A stretch of 23,971 bases of DNA, taken from contig DVGE01000049.1 of the NCBI GenBank assembly GCA_018712885.1, positions 1 to 23,971 of the forward strand, written 5' to 3'. The position numbers were made by a program, and so were the translations under genes. The notes below the pieces were generated by a model, which was given only the letters and a program-made list of their open reading frames with translations, was not told where the DNA came from and searched no databases. The DNA comes from Candidatus Pullichristensenella stercoripullorum (lineage in GTDB: Bacteria > Bacillota > Clostridia > Christensenellales > Aristaeellaceae). Shown piece by piece: positions 1 through 7,708 of the stretch (within the stretch, counting starts at the first letter, position 1; each line of letters begins with the position of its first letter).

Positions 1-1
1 C

Positions 2-481
2 ACCGGCGACGCGCAGGCCGTGGGCGAGCGCGTGGGCGCGGAGCTGGGGCTGGACGAGGTGCACGCGCAGCTTTTGCCCGCGGACAAGGTGGAGCGCGTG
101 GAGGCGCTTTTGAAAGAAAAGAGCAGCAAGGGCGCGCTGGTGTTCGTCGGCGACGGCATCAACGACGCGCCGGTGCTCTCCCGCGCCGACGTGGGCGTAG
201 CCATGGGCGGCATGGGTTCGGACGCGGCCATCGAAGCCGCCGACGTGGTGTTCATGGACGACAAGCCTTCCAAGCTGGCCGACGCCATCCGCATCGCCCG
301 CAAGACGCGCGGCATCGTGCGGCAGAACGTGGTGTTCGCGCTGGCGGTGAAGCTGCTGGTGATGGTATTGGGCGCGTTCGGCGTGGCCAACATGTGGGAA
401 GCGGTGTTCGCCGACGTGGGCGTTTCCGTGATCGCCATCCTGAACGCCATGCGGGCGCTGCGCGCGCCGAAGGACGCATAG
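2..481 (+). CDS. Heavy-metal-translocating P-type ATPase, C-terminal part (5' truncated by window edge)
   Basis: The frame is open from base 2 and begins with Thr-Gly-Asp, the conserved TGD element of the P-domain. GDGINDAPVL, the hinge and Mg-binding motif of all P-type ATPases, follows about 47 residues later. The end of the protein has two hydrophobic stretches (VVFALAVKLLVMVLG and a helix around SVIAILNAM), which match the last two membrane helices of the P1B (CadA/ZntA/CopA) class. The short tail with no extra domain also fits P1B pumps. These proteins move Zn, Cd, Pb or Cu ions across the membrane at the cost of ATP. The metal-binding CPC helix and any N-terminal HMA domain lie outside the window, so the metal cannot be assigned. 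The GTG at 20 is internal, not a start. Confidence 0.93.
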   Translation, partial: TGDAQAVGERVGAELGLDEVHAQLLPADKVERVEALLKEKSSKGALVFVGDGINDAPVLSRADVGVAMGGMGSDAAIEAADVVFMDDKPSKLADAIRIARKTRGIVRQNVVFALAVKLLVMVLGAFGVANMWEAVFADVGVSVIAILNAMRALRAPKDA

Positions 482-493
482 AAACGCAGATTT

Positions 494-522
494 AAGCGGC
501 GGAGCCTCTTCTCCGCCGCTTT
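494..522 (+). terminator. Hairpin terminator after the P-type ATPase gene
   Basis: A perfect 11-bp stem (AAGCGGCGGAG with CTCCGCCGCTT) closes a 6-nt loop 12 bases after the ATPase stop and ends in a short T run. In the other direction it is followed by TTAAAT, so it may also stop the converging acetyltransferase transcript. Confidence 0.8.
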
Positions 523-583
523 GCCGCCGTCAGGCAACTGCCGAAAGCGACGGCGCGGGTTTTGTTCCGTTTGACAGGGATAG

Positions 584-1096
584 CTATCGCGCCCTTTGTA
601 TCCAATACCTTTGGATTACGCCGCCGTCTGTTTTGACCTCATTTTCGAGAATACCGCCATTTTTACGAATTGTCTTTGCCGATGCGGGATTGGCCTTATC
701 ACAGCACATCAATACTTCCCGGATGCCGAGTTTATCACATTCCTCAAGCGCCAGCGCGACCATATGCGTGCCAAAGCCCTTACCGCGCTCGCTTGGCCGT
801 ATGCCACTGCCAATATGCCCGCCTTCGAGCAGCAGGCGCCCATTCAAAAAATGCCGTATGTTGACTGCGCCTACAAAAATGTCCCTTTCCGTATCCAAAC
901 AAAAAAATGTGGAATCGGGAACCAAATCCCCTTCGGGCTTTTGCACATCTAACGTGGCGATATATCGCCCGGTGTCGCGGTAATCCGATTTTGCAATCGA
1001 CCAAGGGACAATCTTTTCGCCAGAATTCGTCCACTCCCCCATCATTTCAAACAGCTGCGGTATATATCCCCTTTCCATTTTGACCAGCCGTAGCAT
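584..1096 (-). CDS. GNAT family N-acetyltransferase
   Basis: The 170-residue product has a GNAT fold. Residues around 102-112 read RPSERGKGFGT, the acetyl-CoA pyrophosphate loop (R/Q-x-x-G-x-G/A). A beta strand (EVLMCCD) and the ANPASAKTIRKNGG helix follow, typical of motif B where an Asn and the C-terminal helix close over CoA. The acceptor substrate cannot be read from the sequence. The ATG start is preceded by GGAGGT at good distance. The gene stands alone, with its own promoter at 1136-1164. Base composition is unlike the neighbours: bases 601-720 are about 46% GC, against about 77% for 1441-1500 in sucD. This suggests recent acquisition, which is inference. Confidence 0.88.
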   Translation of the reverse strand: MLRLVKMERGYIPQLFEMMGEWTNSGEKIVPWSIAKSDYRDTGRYIATLDVQKPEGDLVPDSTFFCLDTERDIFVGAVNIRHFLNGRLLLEGGHIGSGIRPSERGKGFGTHMVALALEECDKLGIREVLMCCDKANPASAKTIRKNGGILENEVKTDGGVIQRYWIQRAR

Positions 1097-1135
1097 AAAA
1101 CCACCTCCACCCCGCGACGGGCCTTCGCTGAAACG

Positions 1136-1164
1136 ATTTTAGCATATCTGTATTGCGCTGTCTA
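1136..1164 (-). promoter_or_regulatory. Sigma-A promoter of the GNAT gene at 584-1096
   Basis: On the minus strand TAGACA (1159-1164), a 17-nt spacer and TAAAAT (1136-1141) are preceded by TG in the extended -10 position. The start codon is 40 nt downstream of the -10. Confidence 0.7.
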
Positions 1165-1239
1165 TGCAAAAGCGCACCCTTTGGCCGAAAGCGTATACGC
1201 GCAGGGCTACGGGATATGTTCCATGAAGGGTATGGCAAA

Positions 1240-1299
1240 CGCCCCACGCTTTTGCAGGCATGGGGCGCCGTGCACGGCGGGAAGGGCGTATTCCCGCCG
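1240..1299 (-). terminator. Two hairpins ending the kor-suc operon
   Basis: Just past the sucD stop lies a 9-bp stem (1275-1283 with 1291-1299, 7-nt loop). It is followed by a 7-bp stem (1240-1246 with 1261-1267) that runs into TTTG on the minus strand. The T tract is short, so stopping may be incomplete, but nothing is encoded downstream on this strand until the acetyltransferase with its own promoter. Confidence 0.55.
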
Positions 1300-1307
1300 C
1301 CGCTTTG

Positions 1308-2203
1308 TTATCCTTTGACCTCTCCGTAGATGCCCGCCTTCTGCGCGGCTTCGACGAGCGCCGCGCCGATCCTGTCCGGGGTATCGGCCACCACCGCGCC
1401 GGCTGCGCGCAGGGCGGAGACTTTGCCCGCCGCCGTGCCCTTGCCGCCGGAGATGATCGCGCCCGCGTGCCCCATGCGCTTGCCCGCCGGAGCCGTGCGG
1501 CCGCCGATGAACGCCGCCATGGGTTTCCCGGGGTGCGCTTTCAGCCATTCCGCCGCTTCCTCTTCCCCGCTGCCGCCGATCTCGCCGATGAGCACCATCG
1601 CCAGCGTCTCCGGGTCGTTGTAAAACGCTTCCAGCACCTCCACAAAGCCCGTGCCGCGCACCGGGTCGCCGCCGATGCCCACCGCCGTGGACTGGCCGAT
1701 GCCGCGCATGGTCAGCTGGTCCACCGCCTCGTAGGTCAGCGTCCCCGAGCGCGAGACCACGCCCACGCGGCCGCGCTTGCAGATGTAGCCCGGCATGATG
1801 CCCAGTTTGCACTCGCCCGGGGTGATGAGGCCGGGGCAGTTGGGCCCGATCAGGCGCGTGGGCTTGCCGCGCAAATGTTCCTTGACCTTCACCATGTCCT
1901 GCACGGGGATGCCCTCGGTGATGCACACCACCAGTTCCATGCCCGCGTCGATGGCTTCCAATATGCTCTCCCCCGCCGCGGCCGGCGGCACGTAGAGGAT
2001 GGAGGCGTTCGCGCCGGTGGCTTCGCGGCCTTCCCTGACCGTATCGAACACCGGCAGGCCGAGACATTCCGCGCCGCCCTTGCCGGGCGTCACGCCGCCG
2101 ACGATCTTCGTGCCGTAGGCGAGCATCTGCTCCGCGTGGAAGCGCCCCTGGCTGCCGGTCATGCCCTGCACCAGCACGCGCGTATCTCTGTTTACGTAGA
2201 TGC

Positions 2204-2207
<4 letters not shown>
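1308..2207 (-). CDS. sucD: Succinyl-CoA synthetase (ADP/GDP-forming), alpha subunit
   Basis: The alpha subunit binds CoA and carries the phosphorylated histidine that passes phosphate between succinyl-phosphate and the nucleotide. The 299-residue product is close to the usual 288-300. The N-terminal CoA-binding Rossmann part shows VLVQGMTGSQGRFH (residues 11-24) and GGVTPGKGG. The active-site region reads GHAGAIISGGKGTAAGK with the phosphohistidine at H247. GPNCPGLITPGE (121-132) is also a family signature. The ATG at 2207 is used because it overlaps the sucC stop as ATGA and matches the family N terminus; the open frame further upstream lies inside sucC. It is the last gene of the operon. 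Confidence 0.97.
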
Positions 2208-3376
<1,169 letters not shown>

Positions 3377-3386
3377 AAATTCCTCC

Positions 3387-3956
3387 TTACGGCAGCGTCA
3401 CCGTCCACTTTGCCGACGCGCCCAGCTTCATGCCCTCGGTGAGGGCCAGCATGTTGACCTCTTCCGTCCCCTTGGGGATGTGCATCTTCACCGCCTCGCG
3501 CAGCGTGTCCTCCGGGGCGATGGCGAGCAATTCGTTGATCGCGCCCACGGCGACGATGTTCGCCGTCATCGGCTTTCCGACCACGCGCGCGGCCGTGTGG
3601 AGGATGGGCAGGGAAACGACGTTGTAACTGCCCAGGTCGTCCGGCTCCAGCAGGGACTTGTCGATCATGATGAGCGCGTCCTCCGAGGTGTTGGCGCCGA
3701 ACTTGTCCAGCGACGCCTGCGTCAGCGTCAGCAAAAAATCCGGCTGCATCACCTTGGGGTAGGTGATCTCGTTTTCGTCCACCACGAGCTCGGCGCGGCA
3801 GAGGCCGCCGCGCGCCTCGGGGCCGTAGGACTGGCTCTGCGCCACCCGCTTGCCGGCGAGGAACGCCGCCTCCGCGAGTATGATGGAGCAGAGGATCACG
3901 CCCTGCCCGCCCGAGCCGGCAAAGCGCATCTCATAGCGCGTTTTCTTTTCCTTCAC
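3387..3956 (-). CDS. korC: 2-oxoglutarate:ferredoxin oxidoreductase, gamma subunit
   Basis: The 189-residue product is a catalytic domain III (gamma) subunit of the 2-oxoacid:ferredoxin oxidoreductases. It has the typical start RFAGSGGQGVILCSIILAEA, followed by SQSYGPEARGGLCRAELVVD, the conserved segment contacting the CoA/TPP site region. The start is a GTG at 3956 that overlaps the korB stop as GTGA, which suggests translational coupling. Family members are 170-195 residues, so it is complete. 2-Oxoglutarate as substrate is supported by KorA sequence features and by sucCD directly downstream, but no residue here proves it. Confidence 0.94.
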   Translation of the reverse strand: MKEKKTRYEMRFAGSGGQGVILCSIILAEAAFLAGKRVAQSQSYGPEARGGLCRAELVVDENEITYPKVMQPDFLLTLTQASLDKFGANTSEDALIMIDKSLLEPDDLGSYNVVSLPILHTAARVVGKPMTANIVAVGAINELLAIAPEDTLREAVKMHIPKGTEEVNMLALTEGMKLGASAKWTVTLP

Positions 3957-4777
3957 GCCTTCGCACCTCCCGCCGCCGCGATGATCTTATCGTATTCCTT
4001 CGTGTATTCGGGGCGCTCGCAGCGCGAGAGCTCGCCGTAGACGATCTTTCCCTTGAGCTCTTCGGCGCTCATGGAACGCGCCTTTGAGACGGGCACGGCG
4101 TTGTCGCGCTGCCACTTGAGCATCTCCACCGCGTCGCCCTTCTTGTTCTTGCGGCCGTAGTAGGTGGGGCAGACGGAGACGCACTCGACCAGGGAAAAGC
4201 CCTCGTGGGCGATGGCGTTTTCAATGAGCTTCACCGTCTGCGGCACATGGTAGGCCGTGCCCCGCGCCGTGTAGGTCGCGCCCGCGGCCTCGGCGAGCCT
4301 AGGGATGTCGAAATCCGGGTCGATGCTGCCGTAGGGCGCGGTGGTGGCGAAGTCGCCCGTGGGCGTGGTCGGCGAAAACTGGCCGCCGGTCATGCCGTAG
4401 ATGTTGTTGTTGAACACCACCACGGTCATGTCGATGTTGCGTCGCGCGGCGTGGATGAGGTGGTTGCCGCCGATGGCGGTGGCGTCGCCGTCGCCGGTGA
4501 TGACGACGATCTTCAGGTGCGGCTTGGCCATTTTGATGCCGGTGGCAAAGGCGATGGCGCGGCCGTGGGTGGTGTGGAGCGTGTCAAAGTTCATGTAGCC
4601 CGCCGCGCGCGAGGAACAGCCGATGCCGGAGACGATGACCACGTCCTTTTTGTCCAGCTTCAGGTCGTCGATGGCCAGCGCCACATCGCGCATGAGGATG
4701 CCGTGGCCGCAGCCCGCGCACCAGATGTGCGGCAGGCGCTCTTCGCGCATATATGTTTCAATGAGCCTGCTGGCCAT
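3953..4777 (-). CDS. korB: 2-oxoglutarate:ferredoxin oxidoreductase, beta (TPP-binding) subunit
   Basis: This 274-residue subunit binds thiamine diphosphate. WCAGCGHG (19-26) is the N-terminal cysteine-containing signature. GIGCSSR (51-57) precedes the TPP/Mg motif GDGDATAIGGNHL (95-107), completed by NNNIYGMTGGQ (123-133). The second cysteine of CAGCGHG and that of GIGC are typical of KorB/VorA-type beta subunits that share a [4Fe-4S] cluster. The ATG at 4777 is right because it overlaps the korA stop (TAATG), follows GGGAGGTGG, and gives the family N terminus. The open frame upstream lies inside korA. It acts in the cytoplasm with KorA, KorC and the ferredoxin-like KorD. Confidence 0.96.
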   Translation of the reverse strand: MASRLIETYMREERLPHIWCAGCGHGILMRDVALAIDDLKLDKKDVVIVSGIGCSSRAAGYMNFDTLHTTHGRAIAFATGIKMAKPHLKIVVITGDGDATAIGGNHLIHAARRNIDMTVVVFNNNIYGMTGGQFSPTTPTGDFATTAPYGSIDPDFDIPRLAEAAGATYTARGTAYHVPQTVKLIENAIAHEGFSLVECVSVCPTYYGRKNKKGDAVEMLKWQRDNAVPVSKARSMSAEELKGKIVYGELSRCERPEYTKEYDKIIAAAGGAKA

Positions 4778-5949
4778 TACCTTGCCACCTCCCTGATCTT
4801 TTTGTAGATCTCGCCGGGCTTTAAGATGGTGCCGTTGACCTTGCCGATGTGGTGCACCTCGCACCTGCCCGCCGCCACGCGCTCTACTTCCAGCTTCATC
4901 TGGCCATAGTTGAGTTCGGCGACAACGATGTGCTCCACCTGGTCGCAGATCTTTGCAAGCGCTTCCTCCGGGAACGGCCAGACCGTCACCGGGCGGAACA
5001 TGCCGACGCGGAACTCGTCCAGCCGCGCCGCGTCCACCGCCGCGCGGGCGCTGCGCGCCGTGCCGCCGAAGGAGACCACGCACACCTGCGCGTCGTCCAG
5101 CCTGTACGACTCGTACTTTTCGATGTCGCCGAGGTTGTTTTCCACCTTTTTCATGATGCGCGTGCACTGGCGGTTGGCCTTGACCGGGGAATTGGTGGGG
5201 AAGCCCCAGTTGTCGTGGATCAGGCCGGTGATGTTGTAAAAAACGCCTTCGCCGAACGGCGTGATGCGCGGCACCTGCTCGCGCGGCACGATGTCGTAGG
5301 GCATGGACGCCTGCTCGGGGTCTGCCTTGGTCAGGCGGTCGAAGAGCTTGATCTCCTCCGGCTCAAAAAGCTCGATGCCCTCGCGCATGTGGCCGACGAT
5401 CTCGTCCATGAGCAGGATCACCGGCACGCGGTATTCCTCGGCGAGGTTGAAGCAGCGGATGGTCTCCGAATAGGCCTCCTGCACGCTCCAGGGGGAAACG
5501 GCGATCACCGGATGGTCGCCGTGCGTGCCCCAGCGCGCCTGCATGTAGTCGCCCTGCGAGGGCGAAGTCGGCAGGCCCGTGGAGGGGCCGGAGCGCTGCA
5601 CATCCACCACCACGCAGGGGATCTCCGCCAGCGCCGCGAAGCCTATGTTCTCCTGTTTCAGCGAAAAACCGGGGCCGGAGGTGGCCGTCATGGACTTGAC
5701 GCCCGCCACCGACGCGCCGATGACCGCCGCCATGCTCGCCAGCTCGTCCTCCATCTGGATGAACTTGCCGCCCACGCGGGGCAGTTTCAGCGCGCAGCCC
5801 TCGGCGATCTCCGTAGAGGGCGTGATGGGATAGCCGGCGAAAAAGCGCATGCCCGCCGCCAGAGCGCCTTCGACCACCGCTTCGTTGCCCTGCAACAGCG
5901 CCCGGCGGTGCTTGCGCGCTGTTTTCGCCTCCTGCATGACCTGCGTCAT
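4777..5949 (-). CDS. korA: 2-oxoglutarate:ferredoxin oxidoreductase, alpha subunit
   Basis: The 390-residue product carries the pyrimidine-binding half of the TPP site and the transketolase C-like domain. Residues near 42-60 read FFAGYPITPSTEIAEG, followed by GKFIQMEDELASMAAVIGAS and MTATSGPGFSLKQENIGFA. This wording is typical of KorA; VorB subunits for branched-chain 2-oxoacids usually read FFGYPITPQNEI with QAESEVAA. QGDYMQARWGTHGDHP is also conserved. The ATG at 5949 overlaps the korD stop as ATGA and gives the expected N terminus. The more upstream in-frame ATG would add 12 Arg/Gly-rich residues from inside korD. Confidence 0.96.
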   Translation of the reverse strand: MTQVMQEAKTARKHRRALLQGNEAVVEGALAAGMRFFAGYPITPSTEIAEGCALKLPRVGGKFIQMEDELASMAAVIGASVAGVKSMTATSGPGFSLKQENIGFAALAEIPCVVVDVQRSGPSTGLPTSPSQGDYMQARWGTHGDHPVIAVSPWSVQEAYSETIRCFNLAEEYRVPVILLMDEIVGHMREGIELFEPEEIKLFDRLTKADPEQASMPYDIVPREQVPRITPFGEGVFYNITGLIHDNWGFPTNSPVKANRQCTRIMKKVENNLGDIEKYESYRLDDAQVCVVSFGGTARSARAAVDAARLDEFRVGMFRPVTVWPFPEEALAKICDQVEHIVVAELNYGQMKLEVERVAAGRCEVHHIGKVNGTILKPGEIYKKIREVAR

Positions 5950-6188
5950 TTCGCCGCGCCCCCTTCCGTCGCCGCGCCGCTCCATTCCTCATCGACGTCG
6001 AGCCATATGGCATAATCTGGGCAGCGCATCTCGCACAGTCCGCAACGCGTACATTTTTCCGGTTCCAAAATGCGTATCTTCTGTTTTACCAGCCCCAGCA
6101 CCCCCTGCGGGCAGAACGCCACGCAGATGCCGCAGCCCTTGCACCAGCGCGCGTTGGTGAACACGCGCTTTCCTTCCCGTTCCATCAT
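5946..6188 (-). CDS. korD: 2-oxoglutarate:ferredoxin oxidoreductase, delta (2x[4Fe-4S] ferredoxin-like) subunit
   Basis: The 80-residue protein has two CxxCxxCxxxCP motifs, C16-C19-C22-C26 and C46-C49-C52-C56, which bind two [4Fe-4S] clusters that carry electrons from the TPP site to free ferredoxin. It is the first gene of the operon. AAGGAGC lies upstream of a double ATG (6188 and 6185); either could be used. The C-terminal tail after residue 65 is acidic and Ala/Gly-rich, with no recognised function. Confidence 0.94.
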   Translation of the reverse strand: MMEREGKRVFTNARWCKGCGICVAFCPQGVLGLVKQKIRILEPEKCTRCGLCEMRCPDYAIWLDVDEEWSGAATEGGAAK

Positions 6189-6234
6189 TCGCTCGCTCCT
6201 TTTGGGTCGTTGGAGTCACCTTGGGAACGACTAC

Positions 6235-6263
6235 ATTATAAAGGAAAGCATGTCAAAACGCAA
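6235..6263 (-). promoter_or_regulatory. Promoter of the korDABC-sucCD operon
   Basis: On the minus strand a perfect TATAAT (6235-6240) lies 46 nt upstream of the korD ATG. The hexamer at 17-nt spacing is TTGCGT (6258-6263), a partial -35 match. A perfect TTGACA also lies at 6251-6256 but only 10 nt from the -10, too close for normal sigma-A use. The AT-rich stretch upstream (about 6260-6340) may act as an UP-type element. Confidence 0.6.
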
Positions 6264-6339
6264 TAATTTTGGTGAGTTTTTGGTAGAAAATCCTGCAAAA
6301 ATATTTCGGAAGGGAAATGTTAATGCGCAGCCGTTAATG

Positions 6340-6370
6340 AAAAAGCGGCGGGCGCGCGCAGCGTCCGCCG
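6340..6370 (-). terminator. Terminator of the ACT-GNAT-small ORF transcript
   Basis: On the minus strand a 10-bp stem (6346-6355 with 6361-6370, one A-C mismatch, 5-nt loop) is followed by C and five T. It lies 15 nt past the stop codon at 6386, which supports a real reading frame ending there. Confidence 0.75.
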
Positions 6371-6385
6371 TTGGGCAGCCGGAAG

Positions 6386-6596
6386 TCAGTCTTTGCATGC
6401 CTGCCGCGCCTCCAGATCGCGGAAGAAGGCGAATCCGCCGGCGGATACGTAGCTGGAGAGGAACGCGGTGCAGATGTACATCAGGAACTCGTAGATCGCC
6501 GTTTGCAGGGATGGGGCGACAGCGCAGCTGGCGGGCGGTGGGGCGGCTGTTCCCTTCGGGGCATACGCTCGCTCCCGCCATGTTTTTCTCTGACAT
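6386..6596 (-). pseudogene. Small membrane-protein ORF, apparently frameshifted
   Basis: An ATG at 6596 with a good GGGGGAGGGG ribosome binding site starts a frame (MSEKNMAGASVCPEG...) 27 nt after the GNAT stop. That frame has no sensible end: it runs through the terminator hairpin into the korD promoter. The +1 frame ends with a TGA at 6386, just before the terminator, and encodes a plausible hydrophobic segment, AIYEFLMYICTAFLSSYV, followed by SAGGFAFFRDLEARQACKD. This frame has no good start of its own. Joining the two frames with one shift in the C-rich stretch around 6500-6545 would give a protein of about 67-70 residues with one membrane helix. It could be a true pseudogene, a sequencing or assembly error, or a programmed shift. 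The family is not recognised. Confidence 0.4.
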
Positions 6597-6623
6597 GCGC
6601 TTCCCCTCCCCCAACGCTCCGGG

Positions 6624-7118
6624 CTACAAAAGCGCCTCGAAGCTGTAAAATTCGACGCCGTGAAGCTCTGTGTTCTGCAACTGGCGATGGCCGAGGCCGG
6701 TGTAGATCTTATAGGCGGCGATGTTGTCGCGGGCGCAAAGATAGCGCATGGACTGCACGCCCTTTCCGCGCAAAAGCTCCATGCCGCCGAGGAAGTAGGC
6801 CTTGGCGCGGCCCCTGCCCTGCTGCGAGGGCGAAAGACAGAAGCGGCAGGCCTCCACAGCGCGCTCGGCGGGCGTCCAGGAAATGCCGAGGCCGTCGAGG
6901 TCGTAGGGGTGCATGTAGGTGATGGCGGCGACGATCTCGCCGTCCTCGCGCCAGACGTAAAGATAGCCGTTTTCAAGGTCGTCGCGGATGGTCTGGGCGT
7001 TGGGGTAGTCCTCGTCCCAGTGGGAATGGCCGCTTTGGTTGGCGGCGGCGGCAGCGGCGCGGTAGAGGGCGAGGACTTCCGCCGCGTCCGCGTTCGTGGC
7101 CTGTTCCGGCCTGTTCAT
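6624..7118 (-). CDS. GNAT family N-acetyltransferase
   Basis: The 164-residue product has the GNAT core. IVAAITYMHP forms the central strand, LSPSQQGRGRAKAYFLGGMELL is the acetyl-CoA loop and helix (Q-x-x-G-x-A/G), and YLCARDNIAAYKIYTGLGH is the late Asn/Tyr region where the CoA thiol sits. The N-terminal SHWDEDYPN segment is typical of small-molecule or peptide GNATs in Clostridia; the substrate is unknown. ATG at 7118 is preferred because AGGGGG lies just upstream. A GTG at 7142 overlaps the upstream ACT stop as GTGA and would add eight residues, so coupled translation from there remains possible. It is co-transcribed with the ACT gene. Confidence 0.88.
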   Translation of the reverse strand: MNRPEQATNADAAEVLALYRAAAAAANQSGHSHWDEDYPNAQTIRDDLENGYLYVWREDGEIVAAITYMHPYDLDGLGISWTPAERAVEACRFCLSPSQQGRGRAKAYFLGGMELLRGKGVQSMRYLCARDNIAAYKIYTGLGHRQLQNTELHGVEFYSFEALL

Positions 7119-7138
7119 GGTCGTTCCCCCTTTTTTCG

Positions 7139-7576
7139 TCACTCCACGGCCACCAGGCGCAGCGATTCCACGCCCGGCACCTGCGAAAGCGTATCGAGCA
7201 TGGCGTCCAGCGTGTCGCTCAGTTCCGAGATGTCCATGGAGATGGTGACGCTGGCGCGATCGTGGATGGGCAGGCTCTGGGTGATGGTGAGTATGTTGAC
7301 GGCGAAGCCCGTGAGCCGGTTGAGCACCTTGGAGAGCACGCCGCTCTGGTGGTCGAGCATCAGAAGCAGCACGGCCTTGCGCCCGGCGGTGAGGCTGGTG
7401 GGCTCGATGACCTTGTCCTTGTATTTGTAATACGTGCTGCGCGAGATGCCCACCTGCTCGCAGGCGCCGCTCACCTGCTGGCAGGCGCCGCTCTCCAGCA
7501 GCCTGCGCGCCTCGACCACTTTGAGAAAATAGTCCGGCAGGGCGCTTTTTTCTACGATGAGATAATCCTTGAGCAT
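7139..7576 (-). CDS. ACT domain-containing protein, UPF0735 (PheB-like)
   Basis: This 145-residue protein has the full UPF0735 layout. A short N-terminal strand is followed by a helix and an HTH-like element, VGISRSTYYKYKD (about residues 42-54), then an ACT domain in the C-terminal half (AVLLLMLDHQSGVLSKVLNRL...). ACT domains bind amino acids. The family is called PheB from a Bacillus locus next to pheA, but its role is not established. The ATG at 7576 follows AAGGAGG; an upstream in-frame ATG near 7606 has no such site. A TGGTATCAT extended -10 lies at 7598-7606 on the minus strand with no clear -35. A 21-nt tandem repeat lies within the gene (7451-7492). Confidence 0.9.
   Translation of the reverse strand: MLKDYLIVEKSALPDYFLKVVEARRLLESGACQQVSGACEQVGISRSTYYKYKDKVIEPTSLTAGRKAVLLLMLDHQSGVLSKVLNRLTGFAVNILTITQSLPIHDRASVTISMDISELSDTLDAMLDTLSQVPGVESLRLVAVE
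7451..7492 (-). repeat. 21-nt tandem repeat, two copies, inside the ACT gene
   Basis: Two directly adjacent 21-base units, 7451-7471 and 7472-7492, differ at one position. They keep the frame and encode two similar heptads, SGACQQV and SGACEQV, just before the HTH-like element. As remembered, the usual family spacing between LLESG and the GISRS motif is the same 12 residues, so the repeat does not seem to lengthen the protein. Confidence 0.85.
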
Positions 7577-7641
7577 GGCGACGCCTCCTTTTCTATATGA
7601 TACCATATTCACAGCCGCAGGGGAAGCGGTTTTTTCATCGC

Positions 7642-7670
7642 TTTTCAAGCGGGCGCAAATGTGCTATACT
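7642..7670 (+). promoter_or_regulatory. Sigma-A promoter of the LCP-cat unit
   Basis: TTTTCA (7642-7647), a 17-nt spacer and TATACT (7665-7670) with TG in the extended -10 position, 38 nt upstream of the LCP start codon. Because the promoter covers 7661, the in-frame GTG there cannot be the start. Confidence 0.7.
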
Positions 7671-7708
7671 GTCTTTATCACAAAGCGGCGCGCGGAGGGA
7701 GACAAAGG

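Noticed and set aside
4777..5949. Assignment of the oxidoreductase as a branched-chain 2-oxoacid (VorDABC) or pyruvate enzyme
   Set aside because: KorA wording (PSTEIAE, FIQMEDELASMAAVIGAS) and the downstream sucCD favour 2-oxoglutarate, though a tree would be needed for proof.
6251..6256. Perfect TTGACA upstream of the korD -10 box
   Set aside because: It is only 10 nt from TATAAT, far from the 16-18 nt needed; TTGCGT at 17 nt is the better-placed -35.
7119..7142. GTG 7142 as start of the second GNAT
   Set aside because: The overlap with the upstream stop is attractive, but AGGGGG lies just before ATG 7118 and would be inside the coding region otherwise; kept as an alternative only.
7451..7492. 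Start of a CRISPR-like or satellite array
   Set aside because: Only two copies, no spacer, inside a coding region and in frame.
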